A stretch of DNA of 64,000 bases from Rhizobium sp. CB3090 (GCF_029714285.1 NZ_CP121663.1:930001-994000); one strand, 5' to 3'; positions 18,014 to 26,778 are shown, counted from the stretch's first letter. The notes: a model not told the origin generated them from the letters alone. Numbers and translations: made by a program.

Positions 18014-20967
18014 CCCGTGGCCTCCTTCGGGAGGATGCTCTTGTCCTCGATGCGGGCAAGATAGGTGGTCCGGGGTCGGGTATTGACCTCCTCAAGCAAC
18101 GTATAATCGCGCGATCCGGCCTTGCGGCGGCTGACGGCGGAATTGGGATCGGCGACATTGCCGAACACGATCGCCTGAGTTGGACAGGCTTGCTGGCAGG
18201 CGGTGACGATCTCGCCGTCGCGGATCGGCCGACCCTCCTTATCGGCAGTAATGCGGGCTTCGGCGATGCGCTGTACGCAGTATGTGCATTTCTCCATGAC
18301 ACCGCGGCTTCGGACGGTCACATCCGGATTGCGCATGGCCTTCACGGATTCCGCATCGTTTCCGGTGTAGTCGAACCAGTTGAAACGGCGGACTTTGTAG
18401 GGGCAATAGGACGAGCAGGTGCGTGTGCCGATGCACCGGTTATAAACTTGGAGGTTCAGCCCGTCGATGCTGTGGACGGCGGCGTTGACAGGGCAGCCCA
18501 TTTCACAAGGGGCCTGCTCACAATGCATGCAAGGAACTGGCTCGAAATAGGATTTCGGCTCCGTGACATCGCCTTCATAGTAATGATCGATGCGAATCCA
18601 ATGCATTTGCCGGCCTTCGGCGATCAATTCCTTGCCGACGACCGGAATATTGTTTTCGGCCTGACAGGCGGTCACACAGGCATTGCAGCCGATGCAGAGA
18701 TCAAGGTCGATCGACATTCCCCAGGAAGGGTCGGATTTCGGCTTGTCCGGATAGAATGAGGGCTGTTCCTTCTTGTCGTGCTTTCGCGATTGCGGGTCGA
18801 GCTGGCTGACATCCACGCTGCGGACGAAATCGAAGCCATCCATCGCCTGGTTCACTTGCGTCGTCGCGACTGTCAGCGTCTTACCTGTCGGCTCGATCCC
18901 GACATTGCTCCGGTGCCAAAGCTCGTTCGCTTGCTGCAGCGGGTAAGCATCGTAACCGAGATTCGCGGCGATCGAGTCCTTCAATTTTCGGCCATAACCC
19001 AGCGTGACCGTGAGCGTATGCGCTTCCTGACCAGGCATGATCCACACCGGACCGGTCATCGAAACGGCGTCTACCGCCAGCCGAACCTCGTCACCATTCT
19101 TCAGCCCTCTTTCAGCCGCAACCTGTGGGCTGATGAGAATAACATTGCCCCAGGTGATCTTGGTCAGCGGCCGGGGCGTCTCCTGTGCCCAGGCGTTCTC
19201 CGAAAGCGTGCCGTCCCAGACGCCGGCGTCGGGGCGGATGACAAGCGTCAGAGCATCGGCAGCATCGGCAGCATCGGCAGAGGCGGGAATTTTTCGGTCT
19301 GTGATCGGCGGCGCGATGAGCGGCGGCGCGCTGGCCTCCACGAAGCCCCGGTTGAGACTGCCGCGCCAGCGACTGTCGAAATCGGCTCCCCATGCAGTCT
19401 TCCAGGTCTGTTGCACGACATCCCGATCCAACGACGAGCGTCCCATCAAGTTTTCCAGCACCACATGCGCCGAACGCACGTCGTAGAACGGCCGGACGAG
19501 CGGTTGAACGAGGCTGATCGCGCCGTCGACCGCGCGTGCATCACTCCAGCTTTCGAGATCGTGCTGAAGCGGGACATGCCATTGGCAGAAGGAGGCAGTC
19601 TCTTCGACATGCAGTCCCGCATGGATGCAGAGCCTCACCTTTCCCAAAGCCTTGCGGAAATCGAGATCAGCCGGCGCCATATAGGCGGGATCGGTGCCGA
19701 TGATCGCAAGCGTCGAGACTTTGCCCGCCTGCATATCCGCGGCCAAAACCTCGAGCGATTGTGCACCGTCCGGCGGCATCGCAATGAGAGGGTCGGAGAA
19801 GCGCAGTGTGGTGCCGAGGCTTCCGAGCTTTTCATTCAGCAGCAGTCCAAGCGCCTGGATATTCTGATCGTAGTGTGCGCCGACGAGAAGCAATGCATTA
19901 TGCGGTGAGGCTTTGAGCGCATCCGAGGCGGCATCGATCCATCGACGTTCCCTTTCAGAGAGATCGACGTCGCCGAGACCTTCCACTCCGATCCGCCTCC
20001 CGAGCGCCCGCAGCAGGCGATCCATCATCGAGACGGATGCGACGAGCCGCATGTCCGCAACGGAGCCGGTCGTCGAGGGAGTGGGTTCCGCGACGAAGAG
20101 GCGGGATTGCCCCTGTCGGGCCTGACGCAATCGGCGGCGATCGGCAAAGAGGCGCGCGTTGACCGTCTGCCTTGGACCAGGGCCGAGAAAGTCGTCATCG
20201 AGGCTGACGATCGTCTCGGCGGTATCGAAGGCCGGATGCATGACCAAGGGCCGGCCGAACACTTGGGCGGTCGCTGCGAGCCGAAGCGCGTCCGAGACCG
20301 GATCGCAGACGTGCCAGCGCGCCTGCGGCCAGCGCTGCATCATCACATCTATCTGCCGAAGCATGGTTGGCGAGCTGACGGGACCTGTCAGCAGACGGAA
20401 GCCTTCCCCATGCACCTTGTCCAACCTGTTCGCATTCGCGACCATCTCCACATCGAAGGTGCTCCAGTCCACCGGTTTGCCGAAATGAAGCGGGGTTTGC
20501 GAACGGCCCGGATCGTAGAGGCTGAGAAGAGCTGCCTGGGTGAAAGCATCCGTTGTCCCCTTCGATGCGGTATGATCCGGATTGCCTTCCAATTTGACAG
20601 GGCGGCCGGTAAACGTCTTGCCGAGAACCGGCTGCGCATAGCCGGCAAAGGTAACGGATGTCGCATACCATTTCGCCACGCCGACCGTGACCCCCTCGGG
20701 AGCCTCGACATAAGGAAACGCCGTTTCGTCCGCCTCGCCCTTGCAGGCCGATAGGCCTGCAAGGGCGAGCGATGCGCCCATGACCTTCAGCAGTGAACGG
20801 CGATCGAGGCTAATTGGGCGGCTATGAAGCGCCGGAAACTCTTCCCTTGCGAACCGTTTGAAAGCCTCCGTTTCGGAGAGCTCTTCCAAAACCGACTGGA
20901 AATGCCGCCCCGCCTTGCCGGCGAGCCGCTTGCGGATTGCCTCCCTGGAGGATGGGCGGTTGGCCAT
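18010..20967 (-). CDS. actB: Alternative Complex III fused molybdopterin-like/iron-sulfur subunit ActB
   Basis: A 985-residue protein. An N-terminal helix region is followed by a twin-arginine-type segment (RRSLLKVMGASLALAGLSAC, near 56-75). The large middle domain resembles molybdopterin oxidoreductases, though ActB proteins are reported to lack the cofactor. The C-terminal ferredoxin-like domain has four cysteine clusters: CIGCNACVTAC, CMHCEQAPCEMGCP, CIGTRTCSSYCP and CTYCVQRI with a later CQQACP. The start at 20967 (MANRPSS) follows AGGTGA; an earlier in-frame start at 21015 lies within actA. A threefold 9-bp tandem repeat codes an Ala/Asp linker between the two domains (19252-19278). Confidence 0.93.
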   Translation of the reverse strand: MANRPSSREAIRKRLAGKAGRHFQSVLEELSETEAFKRFAREEFPALHSRPISLDRRSLLKVMGASLALAGLSACKGEADETAFPYVEAPEGVTVGVAKWYATSVTFAGYAQPVLGKTFTGRPVKLEGNPDHTASKGTTDAFTQAALLSLYDPGRSQTPLHFGKPVDWSTFDVEMVANANRLDKVHGEGFRLLTGPVSSPTMLRQIDVMMQRWPQARWHVCDPVSDALRLAATAQVFGRPLVMHPAFDTAETIVSLDDDFLGPGPRQTVNARLFADRRRLRQARQGQSRLFVAEPTPSTTGSVADMRLVASVSMMDRLLRALGRRIGVEGLGDVDLSERERRWIDAASDALKASPHNALLLVGAHYDQNIQALGLLLNEKLGSLGTTLRFSDPLIAMPPDGAQSLEVLAADMQAGKVSTLAIIGTDPAYMAPADLDFRKALGKVRLCIHAGLHVEETASFCQWHVPLQHDLESWSDARAVDGAISLVQPLVRPFYDVRSAHVVLENLMGRSSLDRDVVQQTWKTAWGADFDSRWRGSLNRGFVEASAPPLIAPPITDRKIPASADAADAADALTLVIRPDAGVWDGTLSENAWAQETPRPLTKITWGNVILISPQVAAERGLKNGDEVRLAVDAVSMTGPVWIMPGQEAHTLTVTLGYGRKLKDSIAANLGYDAYPLQQANELWHRSNVGIEPTGKTLTVATTQVNQAMDGFDFVRSVDVSQLDPQSRKHDKKEQPSFYPDKPKSDPSWGMSIDLDLCIGCNACVTACQAENNIPVVGKELIAEGRQMHWIRIDHYYEGDVTEPKSYFEPVPCMHCEQAPCEMGCPVNAAVHSIDGLNLQVYNRCIGTRTCSSYCPYKVRRFNWFDYTGNDAESVKAMRNPDVTVRSRGVMEKCTYCVQRIAEARITADKEGRPIRDGEIVTACQQACPTQAIVFGNVADPNSAVSRRKAGSRDYTLLEEVNTRPRTTYLARIEDKSILPKEATG
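19252..19278. repeat. Three tandem 9-bp units inside actB
   Basis: The unit AGCATCGGC is repeated three times without a gap. On the coding strand it gives an in-frame Ala-Asp-Ala run between the molybdopterin-like and iron-sulfur domains of ActB. Such repeats can vary in number by slippage without breaking the frame. Confidence 0.8.
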
Positions 20968-20971
20968 CAAA

Positions 20972-21640
20972 TCACCTGTGACAGATGTTGCATTGGACAA
21001 GCTTGGCCGGCTCAATGCCGTAGGCTTTCACCACGAGCGCGCCAAAATCCTTGTGTTGTTCGGGATGAGCGTCCCAGTCGGACCAGTCCATGCGCGTCAC
21101 CTCATCAGGCGGGCGGAGGTTCGGCGCGGGGTTTCGATGACAGCCCAAACACCACTGCATCTGAAAGGGTTGTGCACGCGACATCAGCGGCATCTGATCG
21201 ACGCGGCCATGGCAGGTGACGCAAGGAACGCCACGGGCAACATGGATCGAATGATTGAAATAGACATAGTCCGGCAGCCGCGACACACGATTCCATTGCA
21301 GCGGCACATTCGCCGTCAGACTGTACCTGACGGCCGCCAGCATGGGCGCGCCGGTCCATATCTGCGAATGACAGCTCATGCAGATATGCGTTGCCGGCAA
21401 ACCGGCACGTGCGCTCGTTTCGACCGACGTGTGGCAATAACGACAGTCGATGCCGAGTCCGGCGACGTGATGCTCGTGGCTGAAGGGAATGGGCTGATCC
21501 TGGACCCAGCCGATCAGAGTTCCATAGCTGGAACTCGCATAGCCGCCCACAAAGAGCACCAGAAGAAATATCAGAATGGCGGCGGCGAGCAGGAAGGCGC
21601 GCAGTCTGGTATCAGCAGAAGCCGTGAAAATCTGCGCCAC
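20972..21640 (-). CDS. actA: Alternative Complex III pentaheme cytochrome c ActA
   Basis: From a GTG at 21640 the protein has 222 residues: a short cytosolic end (AQIFTASADTRLRAF), one membrane anchor (about 14-33) and a periplasmic domain with five CxxCH heme motifs: CRYCH, CMSCH, CVTCH, CLGCH and CNICH, the last at the extreme C-terminus. ActA proteins usually start with an AQIF-like sequence, and AGGGG lies upstream of this GTG, so it is preferred to the open frame reaching 21739. It is the first gene of the operon, and the stop is four bases before the actB start. Confidence 0.88.
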   Translation of the reverse strand: MAQIFTASADTRLRAFLLAAAILIFLLVLFVGGYASSSYGTLIGWVQDQPIPFSHEHHVAGLGIDCRYCHTSVETSARAGLPATHICMSCHSQIWTGAPMLAAVRYSLTANVPLQWNRVSRLPDYVYFNHSIHVARGVPCVTCHGRVDQMPLMSRAQPFQMQWCLGCHRNPAPNLRPPDEVTRMDWSDWDAHPEQHKDFGALVVKAYGIEPAKLVQCNICHR

Positions 21641-21872
21641 CGAATTCCCCTGAGTTGTCTGTATAACGGGGTCAAACGCGGAGTCAGAACGAAAGTTCCC
21701 GCCCCGCCGCCGGCGGTTTTGATCCGCAACCACCCGCACGTTCCCGCCTTCGTCGACCGATGGAACAATCTATTCGGGCCATGGGTTACATTCACCAAGT
21801 CGGGATCATGGAGCGCTGCTCACCCGACGGTGGGATCGGCGAAACGCCGTCATGTTCGAGAGGAGATCAGCG

Positions 21873-22076
21873 ATGAAGCATCAGCAACCACGTAGCGGCG
21901 CGCCGGGAACGACCGACCAGTCTCCGAGATGGGAAGGCCCGGCCGGTTCCAAGCCCGCCGGCTATCTTCCTGCCAAGGATGGCGGGGAAGCAGCGCGAGA
22001 CGCCAATGACGAGAACATCAATCATCCGCGCAAGCGGAAGGTTTCCGACGCACTGAAGCAAAAGGGCGATGACTGA
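21873..22076 (+). CDS. Small hypothetical protein upstream of topoisomerase IB
   Basis: A 67-residue hydrophilic protein (MKHQQPRSG) rich in Gly, Pro, Asp and Lys, probably disordered. AGGAG at 21861-21865 supports the ATG. The last bases overlap the topoisomerase gene start by eight bases, so the two are translationally coupled. No domain is recognised. Similar short charged proteins accompany DNA-related stress genes in rhizobia, but a role cannot be read from the sequence. Confidence 0.6.
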   Translation: MKHQQPRSGAPGTTDQSPRWEGPAGSKPAGYLPAKDGGEAARDANDENINHPRKRKVSDALKQKGDD

Positions 22077-23238
22077 GAGCGGACTGCAATTAGAACCGGA
22101 ACCAAGCAACGGTGGCAGCGATACCGACACGGCATGCACGGGAACCAAGCTCGCACAAGGACGGTCGCCGGTTGCCGCCGGCCAGATCCAGTCAAAGACA
22201 GCCAGTTCAAAATCTTCGCCAGCCATCCGGCCGGGAATCGTTTACCTTGCCGCATTAGACAGCGGTATTACCCGCAGGAAAGGCCGGAGAGGCTTCCTCT
22301 ACTACGACCAGCAGGGAAACCGGATCACCGATGAGACGGAACTCGACCGCTTTTCCGCGCTCGCTATTCCCCCTGCCTATACTGACGTCATCATTTCGCC
22401 AGATCCGAGATCGCATCTGCAGGCGGTCGGCCGCGATGCTAGGGGCCGGAAACAGTATCGCTACCATCCGGATTGGATCGCCGAGCGCGATCGGGAAAAA
22501 TTCGCGCAGCTTGTGGAGTTCGCTCGCGCACTGCCAGATATCCGCAAGCAGATCGATATCGATCTTCGCCGCAGGAAGCCCGGATTGGCAAAGGCGCTCG
22601 CCACTGTCGTCTGGCTGATGGACAAGCTTTTCATCCGCATCGGCAACGAGGCCTATGCGATAGAAAACGGCTCCTATGGCCTGACGACCTTGCGCAGCAA
22701 GCATGTCAAGCTAGTTGGATCGCGCCTCCAATTTCGCTTCAAGGGAAAATCCGGCAAGGAATGGCGATTGAGCTATACCGACCGCCGGATCATACGCGCC
22801 ATACGAATGCTGCAGGAGCTGCCCGGCCAGCATCTGTTCCAATATCTCGACGAGAACGGCGTTCTCCACCCGATCCGCTCGCAAGACGTCAATGCCTATA
22901 TTCGCGAGGCCGCAAGAGGTGACTTCAGCTCACGGCAATTCCGGATCTGGGGAGCCACGCGGATGGCAGCTTCGGCGCTGGCTGCGATACCGCCGGCCGC
23001 CACTGCTGCAGGGCGGACAAGGCAGATAAACGAAATCATCGATACGGTGGCTGCGAAACTGGTGAATACGCGGGCCGTCTGCCGAGGGTCCTACATACAT
23101 CCAGGCGTGTTCGCAAGTTTCGAAGAGGGCAGCCTGGCGAGGATCGCCAAGATGAAGGTGAGGAAAAGGTCCAGCATACTAAGGTGGCTGGATGAAGACG
23201 AGGCAGCAGTGCTGCACTGGCTGGAAAAACTGAAGTAG
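22069..23238 (+). CDS. DNA topoisomerase IB
   Basis: A 389-residue poxvirus-type topoisomerase. It relaxes supercoils through a 3'-phosphotyrosine bond. The N-terminal domain has FSALAIPPAYTDVIISPD and GRDARGRKQYRYHPDW; the catalytic domain has RIGNEAYAIENGSYGLTTL with the first active Arg, FKGKSGKEW with the Lys, and SYIHP near the C-terminus with the nucleophilic Tyr. The second Arg lies in FRIWGATRMAA; most bacterial members read FRTW-x-GT here, so this stretch is unusual. The first 55 residues are a low-complexity extension. Length is normal for bacterial members. It is coupled to the small upstream gene. Confidence 0.9.
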   Translation: MTESGLQLEPEPSNGGSDTDTACTGTKLAQGRSPVAAGQIQSKTASSKSSPAIRPGIVYLAALDSGITRRKGRRGFLYYDQQGNRITDETELDRFSALAIPPAYTDVIISPDPRSHLQAVGRDARGRKQYRYHPDWIAERDREKFAQLVEFARALPDIRKQIDIDLRRRKPGLAKALATVVWLMDKLFIRIGNEAYAIENGSYGLTTLRSKHVKLVGSRLQFRFKGKSGKEWRLSYTDRRIIRAIRMLQELPGQHLFQYLDENGVLHPIRSQDVNAYIREAARGDFSSRQFRIWGATRMAASALAAIPPAATAAGRTRQINEIIDTVAAKLVNTRAVCRGSYIHPGVFASFEEGSLARIAKMKVRKRSSILRWLDEDEAAVLHWLEKLK

Positions 23239-23599
23239 CCGTCGATCGGACCTATGGCGGACATTGCAGGTATACGCGAGCGATCGAAGGTACCGCGACA
23301 TTTGTGACATCACGGGCAGACGCGTCATCACTTCATGGCGGCACCCATCAGTGAGCAGTTTGTCGCTCTTGCGAACCGATGAAGGCTTCGTCAGGGCGTC
23401 CTTGAGGCGTTGTCCGGCTCAGGACTCGAGGCATGTTCCGGCTTTCCCTTACGCTTGGTGGATGATTGACTGCCCCTCTCCTTTGAATGCTGCGCTTTGC
23501 CTCTGTCAGAAAGCACGACATCTTTCCAACACGAGAATCGTCAGGCATCGATTACAGGCATCTCCTTTGCCCGGGACACCGCGCCCGATGTGTTTCTGC
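23239..23599. other. Intergenic stretch with a possible decayed small gene
   Basis: Apart from the frameshifted short gene described at 23391-23516, nothing is recognised here. A 124-codon forward frame is open, but its composition (many Cys, Trp, Arg, Ser) is that of a non-coding frame. Confidence 0.4.
23391..23516 (-). pseudogene. Possible frameshifted small hydrophilic gene
   Basis: A GTG at 23516, preceded by GGAAAG, opens 41 codons that read KRKGKPEHASSPEPDNA and then end in an unrelated SRTP. If one C is restored in GCCTCAAGG, the frame continues as LKDALTKPSSVRKSDK. The PEPDxALKDALTKP pattern resembles a short rhizobial family as I remember it. This suggests a one-base deletion in a small gene. 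Evidence is limited to the fit of the two frames. Confidence 0.3.
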
Positions 23600-23770
23600 T
23601 CACCCGGCAAATCGCAACAGCAAGATCACGAGGACTAATGCAACCAGACCGCCGATGAAAACCAGCCGCTGCCAGCGGCGCTTCAGGATGATCTCGCCCT
23701 GACGGACATCCTGAGCCGCAAATGTCGGAGGTTCCGCGCGCTTCTGGTCGCTCTTCTTCTCGTCATTCAT
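23600..23770 (-). CDS. Small single-helix membrane protein
   Basis: A 56-residue protein with a charged N-terminal half (MNDEKKSDQKR) and a C-terminal transmembrane helix (LVFIGGLVALVLVILLLRF). AGGTGA precedes the ATG at 23770. It is 35 bases downstream of the cysteine-rich copper-protein gene and on the same strand, so it is probably co-transcribed. No family is recognised; a tail-anchored partner of the copper protein is possible but unproven. Confidence 0.55.
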   Translation of the reverse strand: MNDEKKSDQKRAEPPTFAAQDVRQGEIILKRRWQRLVFIGGLVALVLVILLLRFAG

Positions 23771-23805
23771 TTCCGCGTCACCTATGCTCCGGCGAAGCCG
23801 CGATC

Positions 23806-24138
23806 TTACGCGGCCGCCATCTGCCGGCAGGTCTCGGCGCACTTGCGGCATGCATCGACACACTCCGCCATATCGCCGATCCGCTCGCAATCGGCAGCAC
23901 ATTCGCTGCAGATTTCCGAGCATTCCCGGCAGACATGCGGATGGTGACGCGAACCGATCAGCATGAAATGTGCTGACGTGCGGCATATCTCCGCACACGC
24001 CATCATCAGCCTGAAATGCTGCGGTTTGGTATGTTCGCCGCCGACTTCCAGGCAGTGGTTCATCGCCGTGGACAGACAAACGCTGTAGCAGCGCAGACAG
24101 TTCTCGACACATTGCTGTGCCCCGCTATCCAAATGCAT
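23806..24138 (-). CDS. Four-helix-bundle copper-binding protein (Csp-like)
   Basis: A 110-residue protein with 16 cysteines, arranged as repeated CxxxC pairs along helices (QQCVENCLRCYSVC, CAEICRT, HVCRECSEICSECAADC, CVDACRKCAETC). This is the pattern of Csp/DUF326 copper-storage proteins, which bind many Cu(I) ions inside a four-helix bundle. No signal peptide is present, so it resembles the cytosolic Csp3 type. The ATG at 24138 is set by AAGGAG. Oxidase genes that need copper lie about 2 kb away, but no direct link is shown. Confidence 0.85.
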   Translation of the reverse strand: MHLDSGAQQCVENCLRCYSVCLSTAMNHCLEVGGEHTKPQHFRLMMACAEICRTSAHFMLIGSRHHPHVCRECSEICSECAADCERIGDMAECVDACRKCAETCRQMAAA

Positions 24139-24154
24139 TGTCGTCTCCTTTTGG

Positions 24155-24619
24155 CTATTGCGTCTGGTACGTGCCTGTGACGCTCGCTTCCGCGAGCACA
24201 TGCTTCTTCGCCTCTGTCCACATCGCGCTTATGCCGGCAGCATCCGGGATCGAAAGCCTTGGAACGTCCAGAGCGGCAAGGCGGAAAATGTAGTGATGAG
24301 GACGATCGCCGCGTGGCGGCTGCGGGCCGTCATAGCGCGCATTGCCGAAATCGTTCTTGTAGAACCGCGGCGCTCGATCGGGCGCGGTATCGGCGCTTTC
24401 GGCAAGATCGGTCCACTGCGCCGGGATGTTGGCAATACCGCAGTGGCGAAAGGTGCCGCTTGGAGCGTCTGGGTCCTCGACAACCAGAGCAAAGCTCCTG
24501 GTTCCATCGGGAGCGCCGCTCCAGGCAAGCGGCGGAAAGAGGTTCTCGCCCGCTCGCGCATATTTCCTAGGGATCGGCTGATCTTGCGCAAAGGCCTTGC
24601 TGATCAATGTCAAAGCCAT
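24155..24619 (-). CDS. PEBP / Raf-kinase-inhibitor-like protein (YbhB/YbcL family)
   Basis: A 154-residue phosphatidylethanolamine-binding-family protein. Signature segments are PPLAWSGAPDGTRSFALVVEDPDAPSG without a signal peptide, then YDGPQPPRGDRPHHYIFRLAAL. The DPDAP and GP-x-PP-x-G-x-HHY elements form the anion pocket. The bacterial role is unknown. It lies 16 bases upstream of the copper-protein gene and may head that operon. Confidence 0.88.
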   Translation of the reverse strand: MALTLISKAFAQDQPIPRKYARAGENLFPPLAWSGAPDGTRSFALVVEDPDAPSGTFRHCGIANIPAQWTDLAESADTAPDRAPRFYKNDFGNARYDGPQPPRGDRPHHYIFRLAALDVPRLSIPDAAGISAMWTEAKKHVLAEASVTGTYQTQ

Positions 24620-24785
24620 GACGTTCTCCTTTTGCTATTAGGGATTACCGTGGCCCTTTCCATGCCGCTTTACTAAATTGAGCCCGGACCATAGGTTCCG
24701 ATCCTGCTCCCGGTACCGGGAGCGGTTTTCATATCCCCGCCTTCCATAGCTTCCCTCTCCTGCGCGATCCGCGCAGATCTTGCAT

Positions 24786-25049
24786 TTAGTGGCGGCTGAC
24801 GAATTTTGTGAACCAGCTGGTATCGCCGCTTTCGGTCCTATCCTGGTAGAGAAAGGCGAGCTCGTTCTCGTCGAATATCCGGAAAAACTCCTCCCAGGAA
24901 ATCTCTTCGAGCGATTCTTCCGGCTTGCCGAAATCAATCCGCAAAATGCCGCCCTTCTTCGCCCCTTTGACCCGGGCTGGATGACCGTTCCTGGCCTGGA
25001 CCCAATTGCGGATTTTGTCGTGTTCCGTCGTCGTTTGAGATGTGCTCAT
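24786..25049 (-). CDS. Small hypothetical protein, conserved in rhizobia
   Basis: An 87-residue cytosolic protein. It contains KIRNWVQARNGHPARVKG and GILRIDFGKPEESLEEISWE, then FFRIFDENELAFLYQD. I recognise this pattern as a common short alphaproteobacterial protein that is sometimes labelled glucan branching enzyme without good reason. No catalytic motif is visible. It has GAGGAGG-like sequence upstream of the ATG at 25049. Confidence 0.7.
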   Translation of the reverse strand: MSTSQTTTEHDKIRNWVQARNGHPARVKGAKKGGILRIDFGKPEESLEEISWEEFFRIFDENELAFLYQDRTESGDTSWFTKFVSRH

Positions 25050-25606
25050 CTCAGCCTCCTCTTTGTAATGACTACTCGTCTAAGCCGACAGGCCCGCCAT
25101 TGTTCCCGCTCCTCGACATTTTGACGGCGATCCATGCAACCAAAGTCGCCGGATCCGCGCTTGTCATGTCCATAAGCGACAAAGGCTCTCCCTGAGAGGC
25201 GTAATGTGATCGCGATCGGCCATATCGAAACGGCGGGAGGCCGGCGCGAGGCCGCCATTTGATAGCCGCGATGGAATATACCGAAACGTTTCCGTTGAGC
25301 GTGGCGAGTTTTGAAAGGAAAGGTGGACCGCGCAGACGGCGATGGGCATTAGCAGAAGGGATAAATTCCACGCGATCCGGCTTTCGAACCCACAGCCGCA
25401 TTGAAGGTTCCCAAGCGAAATGAGAAAATCGGTCAGTCGCCAGAGCCCATCGCATCGACCTGGAGATCGCGCGATTGCTGAGGGAGCCCCGATGCCTGAC
25501 GGCAACTGATGGGGTGGGCTGTCGGGAGACGGTGAGATTTGCTATGACTATCTCGGCAGGTGGATGGGATGGGTCCATTGCGACCTATGCTTTCCGGGAG
25601 ATGACG
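25050..25606. other. Intergenic stretch without a supported gene
   Basis: A long minus-strand frame (25072-25578) is open, but its product is Arg/Ser-rich and unlike any family I know. The right end should hold the promoter of the sensor kinase gene. No terminator or RNA gene was recognised. Confidence 0.4.
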
Positions 25607-26734
25607 ATGGGGAAAGTAAAAGCAATGGCCGCTGACCAAACGGACTCTTTAGCCTCCGCATCTGCATCAGATTCCGAGGGGGCAGCGAACGAAGAAGAAC
25701 CCACTCAGAGTAGAAGCTTGAGCGAAAATCTTACCCAGCAATTTGGACTGCATGCGCCTTCGGCAGACGCCTGGCTGGCCGCCATTGTCGAAAATTCCGA
25801 TGACGCGATCATCAGCAAGACCCTTGACGGCATCATCACAAGCTGGAACAGGGGCGCCGAACGCCTCTTCGGATTTACGGCGGCGGAAACGATGGGCCAA
25901 CCGATCACCATTCTGATCCCGGATGAGCGGCTTCACGAGGAAATAACGATCATCGGACAAATCCGTCGTGGCGAACGGATCGATCACTATGAGACGGTGC
26001 GCCGGCGCAAGGATGGAAGCCTTGTCGATGTCTCCCTCACCGTATCGCCGATCCGTAACGAGGACGGATCGATTATCGGAGCGTCGAAGATCGCGCGCGA
26101 CATTTCCGAGCGCAAACGTGAGCGCGAACGCCAGACACTGCTCCTGCGGGAGATGAATCATCGCATCAAGAACGTGTTCGCAATCACCAATGCGCTGATC
26201 ACGATGAGCCTGCGATCGGCTACGAGCGCCCAAGATCTTGCCGACAATCTGCGCAGACGGATCGTCTCTTTGGCTCGCGCTCATGATCTGACATTGCCGG
26301 ATCTTTCGGGAGATGTCACCGCCCGACCGTCGACGACTCTCTTTTCCCTCTTTGATGCGGTTCTTGCCGTTCATCGGGAGGATGACCGGCAGCGGATACA
26401 GATTCATGGCTCGGATGCCCCGGTTGGAGGCTCCGCACTGACATCGCTGGCATTGCTATTACATGAATTCGCCACCAACGCGATCAAATACGGGGCGCTT
26501 TCCCTCCCGCAGGGGCAGATCAGAATCGACGTGACGATGAACGACGAACTCAGCCTGATCTGGACGGAAACCGGCGGCCCTGCTGTTACAGCGCCAGGGG
26601 AAAGCACCGGCTTCGGATCGCAGCTTGAGCGGGTGACCGTCGAAGGCTCGCTCAGCGGATCAATCACTCGGGAATGGAGACCCGAAGGGCTGCGAATTCA
26701 TTTGCAGGTTCCGATTGAGAACCTGACACGTTGA
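25607..26734 (+). CDS. PAS-domain sensor histidine kinase, HWE family
   Basis: A 375-residue protein without membrane helices, so a cytosolic sensor. One PAS domain (about residues 55-165) includes ENSDDAIISKTLDGIITSWN, FGFTAAETMGQPI and the PAC end RNEDGSIIGASKIARDISE. The histidine box is LREMNHRIKN, the N box HEFATNAIKYGAL, and WTETGGP supplies the W-x-E of the HWE kinases. These kinases usually act in general-stress or light-type responses in Rhizobiales. No LOV-type cysteine (NCRFL) is present, so it is not a light sensor of that class. GGGAG six bases ahead of the ATG at 25607 decides the start. No response regulator gene is adjacent. Confidence 0.88.
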   Translation: MGKVKAMAADQTDSLASASASDSEGAANEEEPTQSRSLSENLTQQFGLHAPSADAWLAAIVENSDDAIISKTLDGIITSWNRGAERLFGFTAAETMGQPITILIPDERLHEEITIIGQIRRGERIDHYETVRRRKDGSLVDVSLTVSPIRNEDGSIIGASKIARDISERKRERERQTLLLREMNHRIKNVFAITNALITMSLRSATSAQDLADNLRRRIVSLARAHDLTLPDLSGDVTARPSTTLFSLFDAVLAVHREDDRQRIQIHGSDAPVGGSALTSLALLLHEFATNAIKYGALSLPQGQIRIDVTMNDELSLIWTETGGPAVTAPGESTGFGSQLERVTVEGSLSGSITREWRPEGLRIHLQVPIENLTR

Positions 26735-26754
26735 TATCGCCGTGGCAGGAAGCG

Positions 26755-26778
26755 GCGGCATTCGACTTCGAATGCCGC
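26755..26778. terminator. Hairpin between convergent kinase and beta-galactosidase genes
   Basis: GCGGCATTC and GAATGCCGC form a perfect 9-bp stem with a 6-base loop, between two convergent genes. No run of T follows, so it may be a bidirectional terminator or an RNA-end stabiliser. Confidence 0.55.

Noticed and set aside
16602..18302. 566-codon minus-strand open frame
   Set aside because: It covers actC and part of actB in another phase, and its product has the composition of a shadow frame (Arg, Ser, Pro, His). ActC has clear family motifs.
21641..21872. Possible Fnr/FixK box upstream of actA
   Set aside because: I looked for TTGAT-N4-ATCAA and found no acceptable match, so no oxygen control is claimed.
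25072..25578. 168-codon minus-strand frame upstream of the sensor kinase gene
   Set aside because: Arg/Ser/Pro-rich, no domain recognised and no good ribosome binding site. A real small gene ending in this area cannot be fully excluded.
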